Of a stretch of DNA of 64,000 nt, positions 35,743 through 43,715 are shown in pieces. Within the stretch, counting starts at the first letter, position 1. Each line of letters opens with the position of its first letter. The position numbers were made by a program, and so were the translations under genes. The DNA lies in the NCBI RefSeq assembly GCF_003350505.1, contig NZ_QQAY01000003.1, positions 392,967-456,966 on the forward strand, read 5' to 3'. Source of the stretch: Falsibacillus pallidus. Its GTDB lineage: Bacteria > Bacillota > Bacilli > Bacillales > DSM-25281. The notes under the pieces are model-generated. The model was not told the origin of the DNA. It saw only the letters and a program-made list of their open reading frames with translations, and did no database searches.

Positions 35743-36228
35743 TTAATCCAATAAGATCCCCCTGTTTTTCAACATTTCCAAGGACAATGGCAGCACCCTG
35801 TCTTTCATGTTGAAACTATAGGATTCTTTTTGTGAGTGGTCCAATATATTACCAGAAATCAGGACAGGTCCCCTTGTCTCCATATAATCATCCTTTTCAT
35901 GAATCGTTTCGATTTCAGCGAAAAAGATGGCTTTGACAAATTGTTTATCGGATTCTGTGATTTCCACCTTGTACTCTCCTACATATGTAAGGAACCCGAT
36001 TATTCCGCCTGTTTCTTCATAGACTTCTCTTATTGCGGCGTCTTCTATTGTTTCACCAGCCTCTTGCTTTCCGCCCGGGAATTCCAATCCCCTTTTCGGG
36101 TGATTCGTCAGCAGCCACTCCCCATTAAATCGACTGATGACAAAAACGTGGCTTGCACTTTCATTAAAACAATCTCTTTCGAAACACAGACTTACAGTAT
36201 TTCCATTCTGATCTAGAAATTTTTCCAT
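35743..36228 (-). CDS. ytkD: Nudix nucleoside triphosphatase YtkD (8-oxo-dGTPase type)
   Basis: The 161-residue protein has a complete Nudix box from GGKQEAGETIEDA through AIREVYEETGG (about residues 51-73), with the catalytic REVYEE helix. Bacillus subtilis YtkD hydrolyses 8-oxo-dGTP and related oxidised or RNA cap nucleotides, protecting from mutation; some homologues act as RNA pyrophosphohydrolases. ATG 36228; the gene stands alone, convergent with ytlACD and divergent from the lipoprotein gene. Confidence 0.9.
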   Translation of the reverse strand: MEKFLDQNGNTVSLCFERDCFNESASHVFVISRFNGEWLLTNHPKRGLEFPGGKQEAGETIEDAAIREVYEETGGIIGFLTYVGEYKVEITESDKQFVKAIFFAEIETIHEKDDYMETRGPVLISGNILDHSQKESYSFNMKDRVLPLSLEMLKNRGILLD

Positions 36229-36368
36229 TATTTAGCTACCAATTTCCCTTTCTTAGTATGCTATCCTTATGAATGAACTGGGTATAAAGGATGAAATATC
36301 CTTTTTATGAAACATTTTACCAATCCGTTCGTAAAGAGGTATGGATCAATAAAAAGGAGTTGTTCATT

Positions 36369-37253
36369 TTGAAAATAATCACTTCGGCCATCCTGGTGCT
36401 GCTGCTTGCATTTTCACTGGCAGCGTGCAATCAAACGGCCAAACAAGTGGATTCCGGAAAAAGGGAATCCTCAGAAAAAGATTCTAAAAGTACTTTAACA
36501 CTAGAACAAGTTTTTGAAAAATCATTAGATGCTTCAAAAGACGTAAAAAGTCTCTCCGCTGTAATGGATTTAAAGCAGCACATGGAAAGCAGCCAACAAT
36601 CAGCTCCAATTCAAACGGTTTCTCATATTGAAATGGAAATGGTTCAAGAACCATTGTCCCTACACCAAAAAATGAAAATGGAAATGGGAGATGCATCTGG
36701 TGAAGCAGGCAGTAATGCACTCCAAAATTATGAGACGGAGTCCTATTTAACAAAAGATGGATTTTTCATGTTTGACCCAACGCAGCAAAAATGGATGAAG
36801 ATGCCGAAAGAATTCTCAGATCAGATCATGCAAATGTCTGATTATCAAACAAATCCAGGGGAAGAATTGAAGAAGCTGAAACAGTACGCAGATGATTTTT
36901 CATTTGAACAGGATGATAAACACTTCATTTTAAAATTGAAGGCTTCCGGAGATAAATTCGACCAATTATTAAAGGATTCCATGAATCAAATGATGCCGGA
37001 ACAATTGAAGGAAAATGAAGGAATGCTCAAAAATATCAAGTTCAATGGAGCAAATTACGAAATCCTGATAAATAAAGAAACGTTCCTGACAGATGCTTTG
37101 AACATGACAACAGATATCGAAATGAAAGTTGACGATACTCAATCCATCCAAATGAAACAAGAAATGAAAGGGACTTATTCAGATTACAATAAAAATTTGA
37201 ACATCACAGTCCCGCAGGATATCCTGGATAATGCACAGGAAGTGAATTTCTAA
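36369..37253 (+). CDS. DUF6612-type lipoprotein
   Basis: A 294-residue predicted lipoprotein with signal MKIITSAILVLLLAFSLAAC, where the lipobox Cys is residue 20, followed by a low-complexity Ser/Lys linker. Mature domain is the LolA/LppX-like fold typical of DUF6612 proteins (SLSAVMDLKQHMESS near residue 65, then alternating beta strands). It probably sits on the outer face of the membrane binding lipid or peptide; function is unknown. I start it at TTG 36369 after aaaaggag; the longer frame from 36291 lacks a Shine-Dalgarno and would precede the signal peptide. Confidence 0.75.
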   Translation: MKIITSAILVLLLAFSLAACNQTAKQVDSGKRESSEKDSKSTLTLEQVFEKSLDASKDVKSLSAVMDLKQHMESSQQSAPIQTVSHIEMEMVQEPLSLHQKMKMEMGDASGEAGSNALQNYETESYLTKDGFFMFDPTQQKWMKMPKEFSDQIMQMSDYQTNPGEELKKLKQYADDFSFEQDDKHFILKLKASGDKFDQLLKDSMNQMMPEQLKENEGMLKNIKFNGANYEILINKETFLTDALNMTTDIEMKVDDTQSIQMKQEMKGTYSDYNKNLNITVPQDILDNAQEVNF

Positions 37254-37271
37254 TAATTCAGAACAAATAAA

Positions 37272-37306
37272 AGAGCGGACGCTTCCGGCAGCAGCGTCCG
37301 CTTCTT
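37272..37306. terminator. Terminator after the DUF6612 lipoprotein gene
   Basis: AGCGGACGCT and AGCGTCCGCT pair perfectly over a 9-base loop, with A and T runs outside. Confidence 0.9.
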
Positions 37307-37310
37307 TGTT

Positions 37311-37649
37311 TTATTCCTCATCCTTTGTAGGGGTGGCTTCTAATATCCCCATGGAATCTATGTGAGTGCGTGCTTCTTCATCGCCAAGATCATGTATCAT
37401 TTGGTAAATCTGCTGAAGGTTTCGATCATATGCGTCATTTTCACGATCATAGTGGTACTGGATGTATGGAACATGGGACCTGAGAAACCCTTGCCACCCG
37501 GTTGAATAATTCGAATCAAAAATCTCCCTCAACTGTGTGATTTCTTCGTCTGTTGCCTCAATTTTAAAATTCCATGGAGAATCAGTGGCACTGGAGGAAA
37601 TCTCCCCGCTCCCCACTTCGATGTAATACGTCTTCTTTTCTTCACTCAT
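37311..37649 (-). CDS. Hypothetical protein (112 aa), conserved in bacilli
   Basis: A 112-residue acidic cytoplasmic protein (MSEEKKTYYIEVGSGEIS...), with an N-terminal beta-rich half and a helical, Asp/Glu-rich C-terminus. I recognise the type from other Bacillus genomes, where it is sometimes labelled hydrolase/acyltransferase without clear catalytic residues, so I treat it as of unknown function. ATG 37649 has gaaggtgg upstream; the 29-residue upstream extension to 37736 has no good start signal. It lies downstream of the holin-like gene on the same strand. Confidence 0.6.
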   Translation of the reverse strand: MSEEKKTYYIEVGSGEISSSATDSPWNFKIEATDEEITQLREIFDSNYSTGWQGFLRSHVPYIQYHYDRENDAYDRNLQQIYQMIHDLGDEEARTHIDSMGILEATPTKDEE

Positions 37650-37752
37650 CAGTTCTTCCACCTTCCGAGGGTTATATCTTTCGTTTCCCACAAAGACAAA
37701 AAAATTATACCCCGGATTACTGAGGAGTGAATTCAACCCCGACGGATATGTC

Positions 37753-38157
37753 CTATTCCTTTTTGTTTTTCTTTTTCAACATTTCAATTTTGTCTTTAAT
37801 GAAGTCTGGCAGCGGCAAGCCTGCTCTCCCTGCATTCTCCAGAATGGAGATGATTTCATTGCAGAGATAGAAGAGGATGGTCGCATCTCGGAGGAGGTCA
37901 TTTGTCTTCAGGATCAAATCAAGGAAATGTGCTGCAGCTACAATGCTAAAAATGATGATTTTCTTAAGGATGCCTTTAAAACCGGCCGAACTGGAAAGTC
38001 TTCCTTCAATGGCTGAGGCAACAAGTCCTGTTAAATAATCAATGGCAATAGCGCATAAAAGAGTCAATATCAATGGATTCCATGCCCCTAAAAATGTGGA
38101 TGTAAAAACTCCCCCGGCCAATGCCAGAATTGGTATCATGGTTTTCAATGCAAACAA
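37753..38157 (-). CDS. Holin-like membrane protein YtkC (phage holin 4 / toxin secretion family)
   Basis: A 134-residue protein with four hydrophobic stretches and a Lys-rich C-terminal tail (EMLKKKNKKE), the architecture of the phage_holin_4_1 (phi-CD119/BlyA-type) family. The IDYLTGLVASAIEGRLSS segment is characteristic. In Bacillus subtilis the neighbouring gene ytkC is annotated similarly. No endolysin or other phage gene is near, so this is more likely a domesticated membrane protein than a prophage remnant. Start is TTG 38157 after aggagaagg; a second TTG three codons later is possible. Confidence 0.7.
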   Translation of the reverse strand: MFALKTMIPILALAGGVFTSTFLGAWNPLILTLLCAIAIDYLTGLVASAIEGRLSSSAGFKGILKKIIIFSIVAAAHFLDLILKTNDLLRDATILFYLCNEIISILENAGRAGLPLPDFIKDKIEMLKKKNKKE

Positions 38158-38318
38158 CCGCCTTCTCCTGCTTCAAAAGATTAATTTATTCCTAACAGGG
38201 TATATATAATATATAAAATCTAAATAAATACTCCTTACATAGTATGTTGGAAGAACAAAAACGGCTAGATAATTTGTCCCCTAAATATAGACCTAATTTA
38301 CAGAAAGGAAGTTTGAAA

Positions 38319-38570
38319 ATGAGGTTAGTTGATGAACTGTTTGCAATGTATAGAGATCGGCTTTCTGGCGATGAAGAAGATTTGGATACAATTACATTTA
38401 CTGTTCTTGAACATTTTGACCGTGAAGAGCTGATGTCGATTGTCAAAGATATGAGAGACGATGAATTAGAATATTTCATCCGGCAATATTTACTGGAGAC
38501 GCTGAAGGAAAAATTCGCGCGCAAAGAAGGTAAAAGCATAGATCCCAACTACATCAGGCATCTTCATTAA
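38319..38570 (+). CDS. DUF6154 family small acidic protein
   Basis: An 83-residue helical protein (MRLVDELFAMYRDRLSGDEEDLD...) matching the DUF6154 type of bacilli, with no signal or membrane segment and no known function. I start at ATG 38319 with aaaggaag seven bases upstream; the frame is open further up to 38244, but that part lies before the ribosome-binding site. It is transcribed alone and convergent with the YjfB-like gene across a terminator. Confidence 0.72.
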   Translation: MRLVDELFAMYRDRLSGDEEDLDTITFTVLEHFDREELMSIVKDMRDDELEYFIRQYLLETLKEKFARKEGKSIDPNYIRHLH

Positions 38571-38597
38571 AAATCAGTCGATAATTCCAAAAAAAAA

Positions 38598-38640
38598 TCC
38601 GCAGACATCCAGGTCATCCTCAATGTCTGCGGGAATTATT
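38598..38640. terminator. Bidirectional terminator between DUF6154 and YjfB-like genes
   Basis: TCCGCAGACAT pairs with ATGTCTGCGGGA, with A run before and T-rich sequence after. Confidence 0.82.
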
Positions 38641-38652
38641 TTTATAAGTTTT

Positions 38653-38838
38653 TCAAGCCTTTACATCAACTGAGATTCCTTTATAGGGATGTGGTGATGA
38701 AGCGGCTGGCGGCGCCATCTTCTGCAGCATGACTGCAGCTTGAGCTGTTTCAGTCGTCATTTGGCTTTTCAGCAAGTTCAGATTTAGCGTATGCCTCAAT
38801 TCCGATACTTGGGCACCCATCATGGAAGACAAAGTCAT
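38653..38838 (-). CDS. YjfB family putative motility protein
   Basis: A 61-residue protein, MTLSSMMGAQVSELRHTLNL..., of the YjfB type: a helical N-terminus, a central MTTETAQAAVMLQKM stretch and a Pro-rich tail. The family is annotated as putative motility protein from association in other genomes; no flagellar gene is near here. ATG 38838 follows aaggagggg. Alone on its strand. Confidence 0.75.
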   Translation of the reverse strand: MTLSSMMGAQVSELRHTLNLNLLKSQMTTETAQAAVMLQKMAPPAASSPHPYKGISVDVKA

Positions 38839-38977
38839 TGTATCCCCTCCTTCTTTCAATAGTATCAAATTTTATTTGAAAAAGGTGGAATTTGTTGAAA
38901 ATGATAGAAATTACTGTAGCAATATTAATGAGTCATGATAAACTTAGAGCCAGATAAATAACAGGAGGCAATTTAAA

Positions 38978-39208
38978 ATGAATGGATTAGTCATAACTAT
39001 GATTGTCATTGCAGTTATCATTGTTATCATCGTTCTTCTTCTGGCTGTAGTGACCACATCAAAAGCCTATAAATATCAGCATACAGTAGACCCCATAACC
39101 GAAAAGCCAGAGGCAAAAAGCGACGAAAACAGCATAGCGGACCTGGATGAAGAAGAAATAGAAGAAAAAGAACATATTCAGGATGAAGAAAGAAAAGATC
39201 CGTCCTAA
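38978..39208 (+). CDS. ytzI: Single-pass membrane protein YtzI
   Basis: A 76-residue protein with one strongly hydrophobic N-terminal helix (residues 4-27, runs of Ile/Val/Leu), then TSKAYKYQHTVDP as in YtzI, and an acidic tail (DLDEEEIEEKEHIQDEE). The acidic tail is probably cytoplasmic, an inference from charge. ATG 38978 follows aggaggc. Position beside luxS agrees with Bacillus subtilis ytzI. Function unknown. Confidence 0.75.
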   Translation: MNGLVITMIVIAVIIVIIVLLLAVVTTSKAYKYQHTVDPITEKPEAKSDENSIADLDEEEIEEKEHIQDEERKDPS

Positions 39209-39226
39209 AAATGGACGGATCTTTTT
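39193..39226. terminator. Bidirectional terminator between ytzI and luxS
   Basis: AAAAGATCCGTCC and GGACGGATCTTTT flank a 7-base loop. Confidence 0.9.
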
Positions 39227-39240
39227 TGTGTCTTTGAATA

Positions 39241-39714
39241 TTAAGCAAATACTTGCTTCAAGTCTTCTTTGCTTTGGTCCAGCCAGAAACGCATCAAGCG
39301 TTTAGCACCTTCAAGGTCATGAAGCTTCGCTTGGCCGCACTGTTTTTCATTTGCAGCAGGAATCTCAGTGATTTCTACCGCTTCTTTCATTGTGGATTCC
39401 ATTAAGTCAATGATATCTTCTACAGAAGGCTCACCGCTTACCACTAAATAGTAGCCTGTTTGGCAGCCCATTGGAGAGATATCGATAATATCGAAATGAT
39501 CATATTGATCTGCATATTTACGAATGTTAAATGCCAATAAATGTTCGAGTGTATGGATAGCATCCGGTTTCATTGCCTGCTTATTCGGCTGGCAGAATCG
39601 AATATCAAATTTATTTACAACTCCATCTGTTCCAACTTTATGGACACCGCAATGACGGACGTAAGGTGCTTTAACAGCATTATGGTCTAATTCAAAACTT
39701 TCTACTGAAGGCAT
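39241..39714 (-). CDS. luxS: S-ribosylhomocysteine lyase
   Basis: The 157-residue enzyme splits S-ribosylhomocysteine into homocysteine and DPD, the precursor of autoinducer AI-2, as part of SAM by-product recycling. The metal site is HTLEHLLAF (His54 and His58), with GCQTGYYL (about residues 122-129) carrying the third ligand Cys, and the active-site Cys is within RHCGVHK near residue 22-23. ATG 39714 (MPSVESF) has aagggag eight bases upstream; a GTG three codons earlier is unlikely. No Pfs nucleosidase or methionine gene is adjacent; it stands alone. Confidence 0.96.
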   Translation of the reverse strand: MPSVESFELDHNAVKAPYVRHCGVHKVGTDGVVNKFDIRFCQPNKQAMKPDAIHTLEHLLAFNIRKYADQYDHFDIIDISPMGCQTGYYLVVSGEPSVEDIIDLMESTMKEAVEITEIPAANEKQCGQAKLHDLEGAKRLMRFWLDQSKEDLKQVFA

Positions 39715-39857
39715 TAATTCCACTCCCTTATTTGATAATCATTCGAATACATTATAACATACCTTTAATTCCTAGTATATTTATATGAATTATCGAATTT
39801 TAACGTTCATACTTTCCATGGTATACTTAAGGCTAGTGAAGGAGACGAAATTCGCTT

Positions 39858-40103
39858 ATGAAATTTCTATTTGTAAAGCTCATTCGATTTTATCAAAAAT
39901 TCATATCACCCATTAAACCGCCTTCATGCAGATTTCATCCAACGTGCTCACATTATGGTCTTGAAGCCGTTCAGCGCTTCGGAGCGCTAAAAGGCGGATG
40001 GCTTACCATCAAAAGAATCGGCAAGTGCCACCCATTTCATCCCGGTGGATTTGACGATGTTCCCAATAAATGGCCTGGTTTCTTTAAAAGCAAGAGAGAT
40101 TAA
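39858..40103 (+). CDS. yidD: Membrane protein insertion efficiency factor YidD (YtjA)
   Basis: An 81-residue protein with the YidD signature: [26 protein letters not shown] with an amphipathic N-terminal helix, [10 protein letters not shown] with two Cys (about residues 29-35), and [14 protein letters not shown] near the C-terminus. YidD helps YidC-dependent insertion of membrane proteins. Monocistronic; ATG 39858 is preceded by ggagacgaa. Confidence 0.93.
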   Translation: MKFLFVKLIRFYQKFISPIKPPSCRFHPTCSHYGLEAVQRFGALKGGWLTIKRIGKCHPFHPGGFDDVPNKWPGFFKSKRD

Positions 40104-40117
40104 ACTCTTGCTTTTTT
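40085..40117 (+). terminator. Terminator downstream of yidD
   Basis: AAAGCAAGAG and CTCTTGCTTT pair across an 8-base loop before a run of T residues. Confidence 0.88.
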
Positions 40118-40146
40118 ATTTTGCTTTATGTAAGATAATCTTTGTT

Positions 40147-40167
40147 AAATCGGAATGATTCTTATTT
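40147..40167. promoter_or_regulatory. Zur-box-like site 1
   Basis: AAATCGGAATGATTCTTATT (plus T) matches the Bacillus Zur operator pattern AAATCGTAATNATTACGATT at about 16-17 of 20 fixed positions. It lies directly upstream of the zinc-binding lipoprotein gene. Confidence 0.6.
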
Positions 40168-40177
40168 TACAGCTTAT

Positions 40178-40198
40178 AAATCGAAATGCTTACGTTTT
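40178..40198. promoter_or_regulatory. Zur-box-like site 2
   Basis: AAATCGAAATGCTTACGTTT (plus T) matches the same pattern at about 17-18 of 20 positions. It is centred 31 bp, about three helical turns, from site 1, so two Zur dimers could bind the same face of the DNA. Confidence 0.65.
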
Positions 40199-40222
40199 AA
40201 GAAGAAAGGAGAAACACACCTC

Positions 40223-41152
40223 GTGCGTATTATACACTCATTGATTGCAGTTCTATTAGTGATCGCTTTAGCTGCCTGCGGCAATTCCGAATCAGATCAA
40301 AAAAGCAGCCATAATAAGTTGAACATCTATACAACTGTTTACCCTATAGAAGAATTCACTCAAAAAATCGGAGGAAAATATGTATCCGTCCATACCATTT
40401 ATCCACCGGGCTCCGATGAGCATACATTTGAACCTTCCCAGAAAGACATGATGGATCTGGCAGACTCTGACATGCTTTTTTATGTAGGATTAGGTTTGGA
40501 GGGTTTCGTTAATAAGTCGGAACAGACATTAAAAAACGAGAATGTAAAACTGATTCCTCTTGGCAGCAAAATAAAAATAGACAAATCAGCGGCACATTCA
40601 AATGACGATGGACATCAACATGGTGATATCAACCCTCATATCTGGCTCGATCCGGTATATGCAAAAGAAATGGCCAAACAAATCGAAATTTCTTTGGCTA
40701 AAGAAATGCCATCCCATAAAGATGAATTCCAAAAAAATTATGATAACCTAGCATCAGACCTGGATGACCTGAATCAAAAATTCAAAGAGATGGCAGACTC
40801 TGCCCCACAAAAAAAATTCATCGTTTCACATGCGGCCTACAGCTATTGGGAAACAAGATATGGATTGGAGCAAATATCGGTTGCTGGCATTTCAACTTCT
40901 GATGAACCATCTCAAAAAGAATTAAAAAACATTGTAGACTTGGCAAAGAAAGAGAATATTAACTACATTCTTTTTGAACAGAACGTGCCATCCAAATTAA
41001 CAGATGTAGTAAAAGATGAGGTTGGAGCCCAAGCCCTGACACTGCATAATCTGGCAGTCTTAAATCAAAAAAACATAAAAAACCACGATGATTACTTCAG
41101 CTTGATGAATCATAACATCGAAACATTAAAAACAGCCCTTAACAGCAAATAA
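40223..41152 (+). CDS. Zinc ABC transporter substrate-binding lipoprotein (ZnuA/AdcA family)
   Basis: A 309-residue lipoprotein with signal MRIIHSLIAVLLVIALAAC (Cys19). The cluster A-1 fold (ZnuA/TroA) shows metal ligands in DEHTFEPSQKD (His near 66) and DINPHIWLDP, after a His-rich acidic loop HSNDDGHQHGD typical of zinc binders. Later HAAYSYWETRYG supplies another His and DEPSQKEL an Asp/Glu. The start is GTG 40223 with aaaggag. Two tandem Zur-box-like sequences precede it. No permease or ATPase gene is next to it, so it must use a transporter encoded elsewhere. Confidence 0.88.
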   Translation: MRIIHSLIAVLLVIALAACGNSESDQKSSHNKLNIYTTVYPIEEFTQKIGGKYVSVHTIYPPGSDEHTFEPSQKDMMDLADSDMLFYVGLGLEGFVNKSEQTLKNENVKLIPLGSKIKIDKSAAHSNDDGHQHGDINPHIWLDPVYAKEMAKQIEISLAKEMPSHKDEFQKNYDNLASDLDDLNQKFKEMADSAPQKKFIVSHAAYSYWETRYGLEQISVAGISTSDEPSQKELKNIVDLAKKENINYILFEQNVPSKLTDVVKDEVGAQALTLHNLAVLNQKNIKNHDDYFSLMNHNIETLKTALNSK

Positions 41153-41160
41153 CCTTCCTA

Positions 41161-41196
41161 AAAGCAGTGCGGATCATATTTCCGCACTGCTTTTTT
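41161..41196 (+). terminator. Terminator after the zinc lipoprotein gene
   Basis: AAAGCAGTGCGGA and TCCGCACTGCTTT pair perfectly over 7 bases, followed by a T run. Confidence 0.93.
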
Positions 41197-41279
41197 GTGC
41201 CTCAATTAAAAACAATGAATAGTTGCAGGAAATATGTGGACAATAAGGAAAAACTGATAGTTAAAAAGGAGTAAGCAAA

Positions 41280-42635
41280 ATGGACGACTTGACTTTGGCC
41301 AGATCTTTATTCGGCACAACCATGGCCTTTCATATTATTTTTGCAACATTGGGTGTAGCCATTCCGATGATGGTCCTCGTAGCGGAAATACTCTATCAAC
41401 GGACCAATAACAGGGAATATGTCATTATGGGAAAAAGATGGACACGGGCTTTCGCGGTTCTTTTAGGGATCGGAATTCCAACCGGGACGATCGCAGGAGT
41501 CCAGCTTTCCCTCTTATGGCCGGGCTTCATGGAAGTCATCGGGCGTGTCATGGCCCTGCCTTTCCAAATCGAGATGTATGCCTTTTTCGTTGAAGCCCTG
41601 TTCATGTCCATCTATGTCTACGCCGCAAACCGCATAGCCCCTTGGATGCGAATAGCAAGCCTTATCCTTGTGGCAATTGGAGGATTGGCATCCGCTGTAT
41701 TGATCACGAATGTCCATGCATTTGAAGGGACGCCTGCCGGTTTTAGGATCAGCGGCGGAAAAATTGTGGACGTCGATCCATGGAAAGCATTTTTTAATCC
41801 AAGCTTTTTAGTGACTGCCGGACATGTGGCTCTATCAGCCTATGTGACTGGAGCATTTACTATTGCATGTGTCTCAGCCTTTAAAATGCTGAAGAATGAG
41901 TACGGATCAAAAGTCTATAAATTCCACCAAAGAGCTTTGACCCTTTGTTTATTTACGGGAGGAATCTTTGCACTGTTGACTGCTTTGAACGGACATGAAT
42001 CTGCTCAGAAGCTGCATGAATACCAGCCAGAAAAACTGGCAGCCGCTGAAGGGCTTTTTGAAACACAGACGCATGCACCTCTAGCGATCGGGGGATTCAC
42101 TGACCGTAAAACGGAAGAAGTGAAGTTTGCCATTGAGGTTCCGTGGGCTTTGAGTTTCCTCGCTGGAAACAGCTTTGATACCGAGGTGAAAGGGCTGAAT
42201 GACTTCCCGGAGGAATTCTGGCCGCCGTTGTTCATCCATACCTTATTTAACATCATGGTGGGAATCGGAAGCCTATTAATCTTAATTGGTTTGGCAGCAT
42301 TTATCTGGACCAGGATATTAAAGAAAGATCGGTTCCCTAAATGGAGCCTTTGGCTTTTTGTCTTGTCCGGCCCGTTAGCCATCCTCGGAATCGAGTCAGG
42401 ATGGATCTTTGCGTGCACCGGCAGGCAGCCATGGACCATTTATCATATTCTGACCACGGCTGACTCCGTTACATCGTCAGGCAACATCGGGATTCTGTTC
42501 GTTCTCTTTACTGGGATGTATATATTCCTGAGTGTCGTAGTCGTGCTTGTATTGCTGTACTACTTTAAAAAGAACCCGGCCATCAAGGACTTGGAAAAAG
42601 ACGATTCATCAAATGATGTATCCATTTACACATAA
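41280..42635 (+). CDS. ythA: Cytochrome bd-type quinol oxidase subunit I (YthA)
   Basis: A 451-residue, about nine-segment membrane protein of the CydA family that oxidises quinol and reduces oxygen. The first-helix His ligand lies in MAFHIIFATLG (His18), the EMYAFFVEAL segment carries the haem region, and GRQPWTIYH near residue 380 is the conserved GRQPW motif. The Q-loop is short, as in the cyanide-insensitive (CIO/YthA) subtype, shorter than E. coli CydA. ATG 41280 follows aaaaggag. It forms an operon with ythB (12-bp gap). No cydDC exporter is linked. Confidence 0.9.
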   Translation: MDDLTLARSLFGTTMAFHIIFATLGVAIPMMVLVAEILYQRTNNREYVIMGKRWTRAFAVLLGIGIPTGTIAGVQLSLLWPGFMEVIGRVMALPFQIEMYAFFVEALFMSIYVYAANRIAPWMRIASLILVAIGGLASAVLITNVHAFEGTPAGFRISGGKIVDVDPWKAFFNPSFLVTAGHVALSAYVTGAFTIACVSAFKMLKNEYGSKVYKFHQRALTLCLFTGGIFALLTALNGHESAQKLHEYQPEKLAAAEGLFETQTHAPLAIGGFTDRKTEEVKFAIEVPWALSFLAGNSFDTEVKGLNDFPEEFWPPLFIHTLFNIMVGIGSLLILIGLAAFIWTRILKKDRFPKWSLWLFVLSGPLAILGIESGWIFACTGRQPWTIYHILTTADSVTSSGNIGILFVLFTGMYIFLSVVVVLVLLYYFKKNPAIKDLEKDDSSNDVSIYT

Positions 42636-42647
42636 GGAGGGATTCTG

Positions 42648-43682
42648 ATGGGGAGTGCATTAATTGCGATAACCATCCTATGGGGATTTGTCTTTATCTA
42701 TGCCGTCATGGCCACCATGGACTTCGGTGCCGGATTCTGGTCGATGATCTATTATAATCGGGATAAAACGAAAGCCACCAATATTGCCAACCGGTACTTG
42801 TCACCGACTTGGGAAGTGACGAATGTCTTCATCGTAGCCATCGTGGTGGCAATCTACAGCCTCTTCCCTGGTGCAGCTTATACATTGGGGACAGTCCTGC
42901 TCATTCCGGGAAGCATGATCCTTCTACTTCTGACCATACGAAGCGCATTTTTAGTCTTTTCCCACGTGGCGGATCACTATCGAAAAATGCTTACTTATAT
43001 TTCGGGTATTTCAGGGATCCTCATACCCGCTTTATTAATCAGTGTCCTCCCCGTATCCCATGGAGGGTTCGTTGATTTTTCCAACGGTAAGCACACCTTA
43101 TTGATCAGGGATCTATTCACTAGTCCAAATGAATATGCATTTATTGCATTCGCCATCTGCAGCACCTTATTTCTATCATCCTTGCTTTTGGCCGATTATT
43201 CGAAGGCTGCGAAGGAATGGGATGCTTATAAAGTGTACAGGAAAGATTCTATGATTCTTGGTCCCATTACGCTATTGTCGGCATTTTTCATTATGTGGAC
43301 ATTAAAATCAGAAGCACCATGGCTCTATGGAAAAATGATGGACCATCTGCCTCTTTTGCTTGTTTCTTTATTATTTTTCATCATAGGCGGCTTGGCGATC
43401 TACCTGCCAAAAGATAAGAACGGGATGAGAGGATATCCGCGGGCGGCTGTCATTGCGGTTACAATTCAATATATGGTAGCAAGCTATGTATATGGCCATG
43501 CACACCTTCCTTATTTCATTTACCCTGATTTAGACATCCAATCCGGCTTTACGGATCCCAGCTCATTTCGAGCTGTCTTTACCATTTATATCATAGGATT
43601 TTTGATTCTCTTCCCCGGATTTGTCTACTTTTGGAGTTTGTTCATGAATGATAAAAGGTATGTGCGGCAGAAATCTGAATAA
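42648..43682 (+). CDS. ythB: Cytochrome bd-type quinol oxidase subunit II (YthB)
   Basis: A 344-residue membrane protein with about eight to nine hydrophobic segments, homologous to CydB. It starts WGFVFIYAVMATMDFGAGFW, the typical CydB first helix, and follows ythA after 12 bases with aaggagg. It pairs with subunit I and has no redox cofactor of its own. A strong hairpin closes the operon. Electrons would come from menaquinol made by the men genes downstream, which follows from Bacillus physiology rather than from this sequence. Confidence 0.9.
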   Translation: MGSALIAITILWGFVFIYAVMATMDFGAGFWSMIYYNRDKTKATNIANRYLSPTWEVTNVFIVAIVVAIYSLFPGAAYTLGTVLLIPGSMILLLLTIRSAFLVFSHVADHYRKMLTYISGISGILIPALLISVLPVSHGGFVDFSNGKHTLLIRDLFTSPNEYAFIAFAICSTLFLSSLLLADYSKAAKEWDAYKVYRKDSMILGPITLLSAFFIMWTLKSEAPWLYGKMMDHLPLLLVSLLFFIIGGLAIYLPKDKNGMRGYPRAAVIAVTIQYMVASYVYGHAHLPYFIYPDLDIQSGFTDPSSFRAVFTIYIIGFLILFPGFVYFWSLFMNDKRYVRQKSE

Positions 43683-43686
43683 CAGA

Positions 43687-43715
43687 GAAAAGCAGGGATA
43701 TCCTCCCTGCTTTTC
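43687..43715. terminator. Bidirectional terminator between ythB and menC
   Basis: GAAAAGCAGGGA and TCCCTGCTTTTC with a 5-base loop. Confidence 0.92.

Noticed and set aside
37753..38157. Holin-like gene as evidence of a prophage
   Set aside because: No endolysin, integrase or structural phage genes are nearby, and the gene neighbourhood is the usual chromosomal one.
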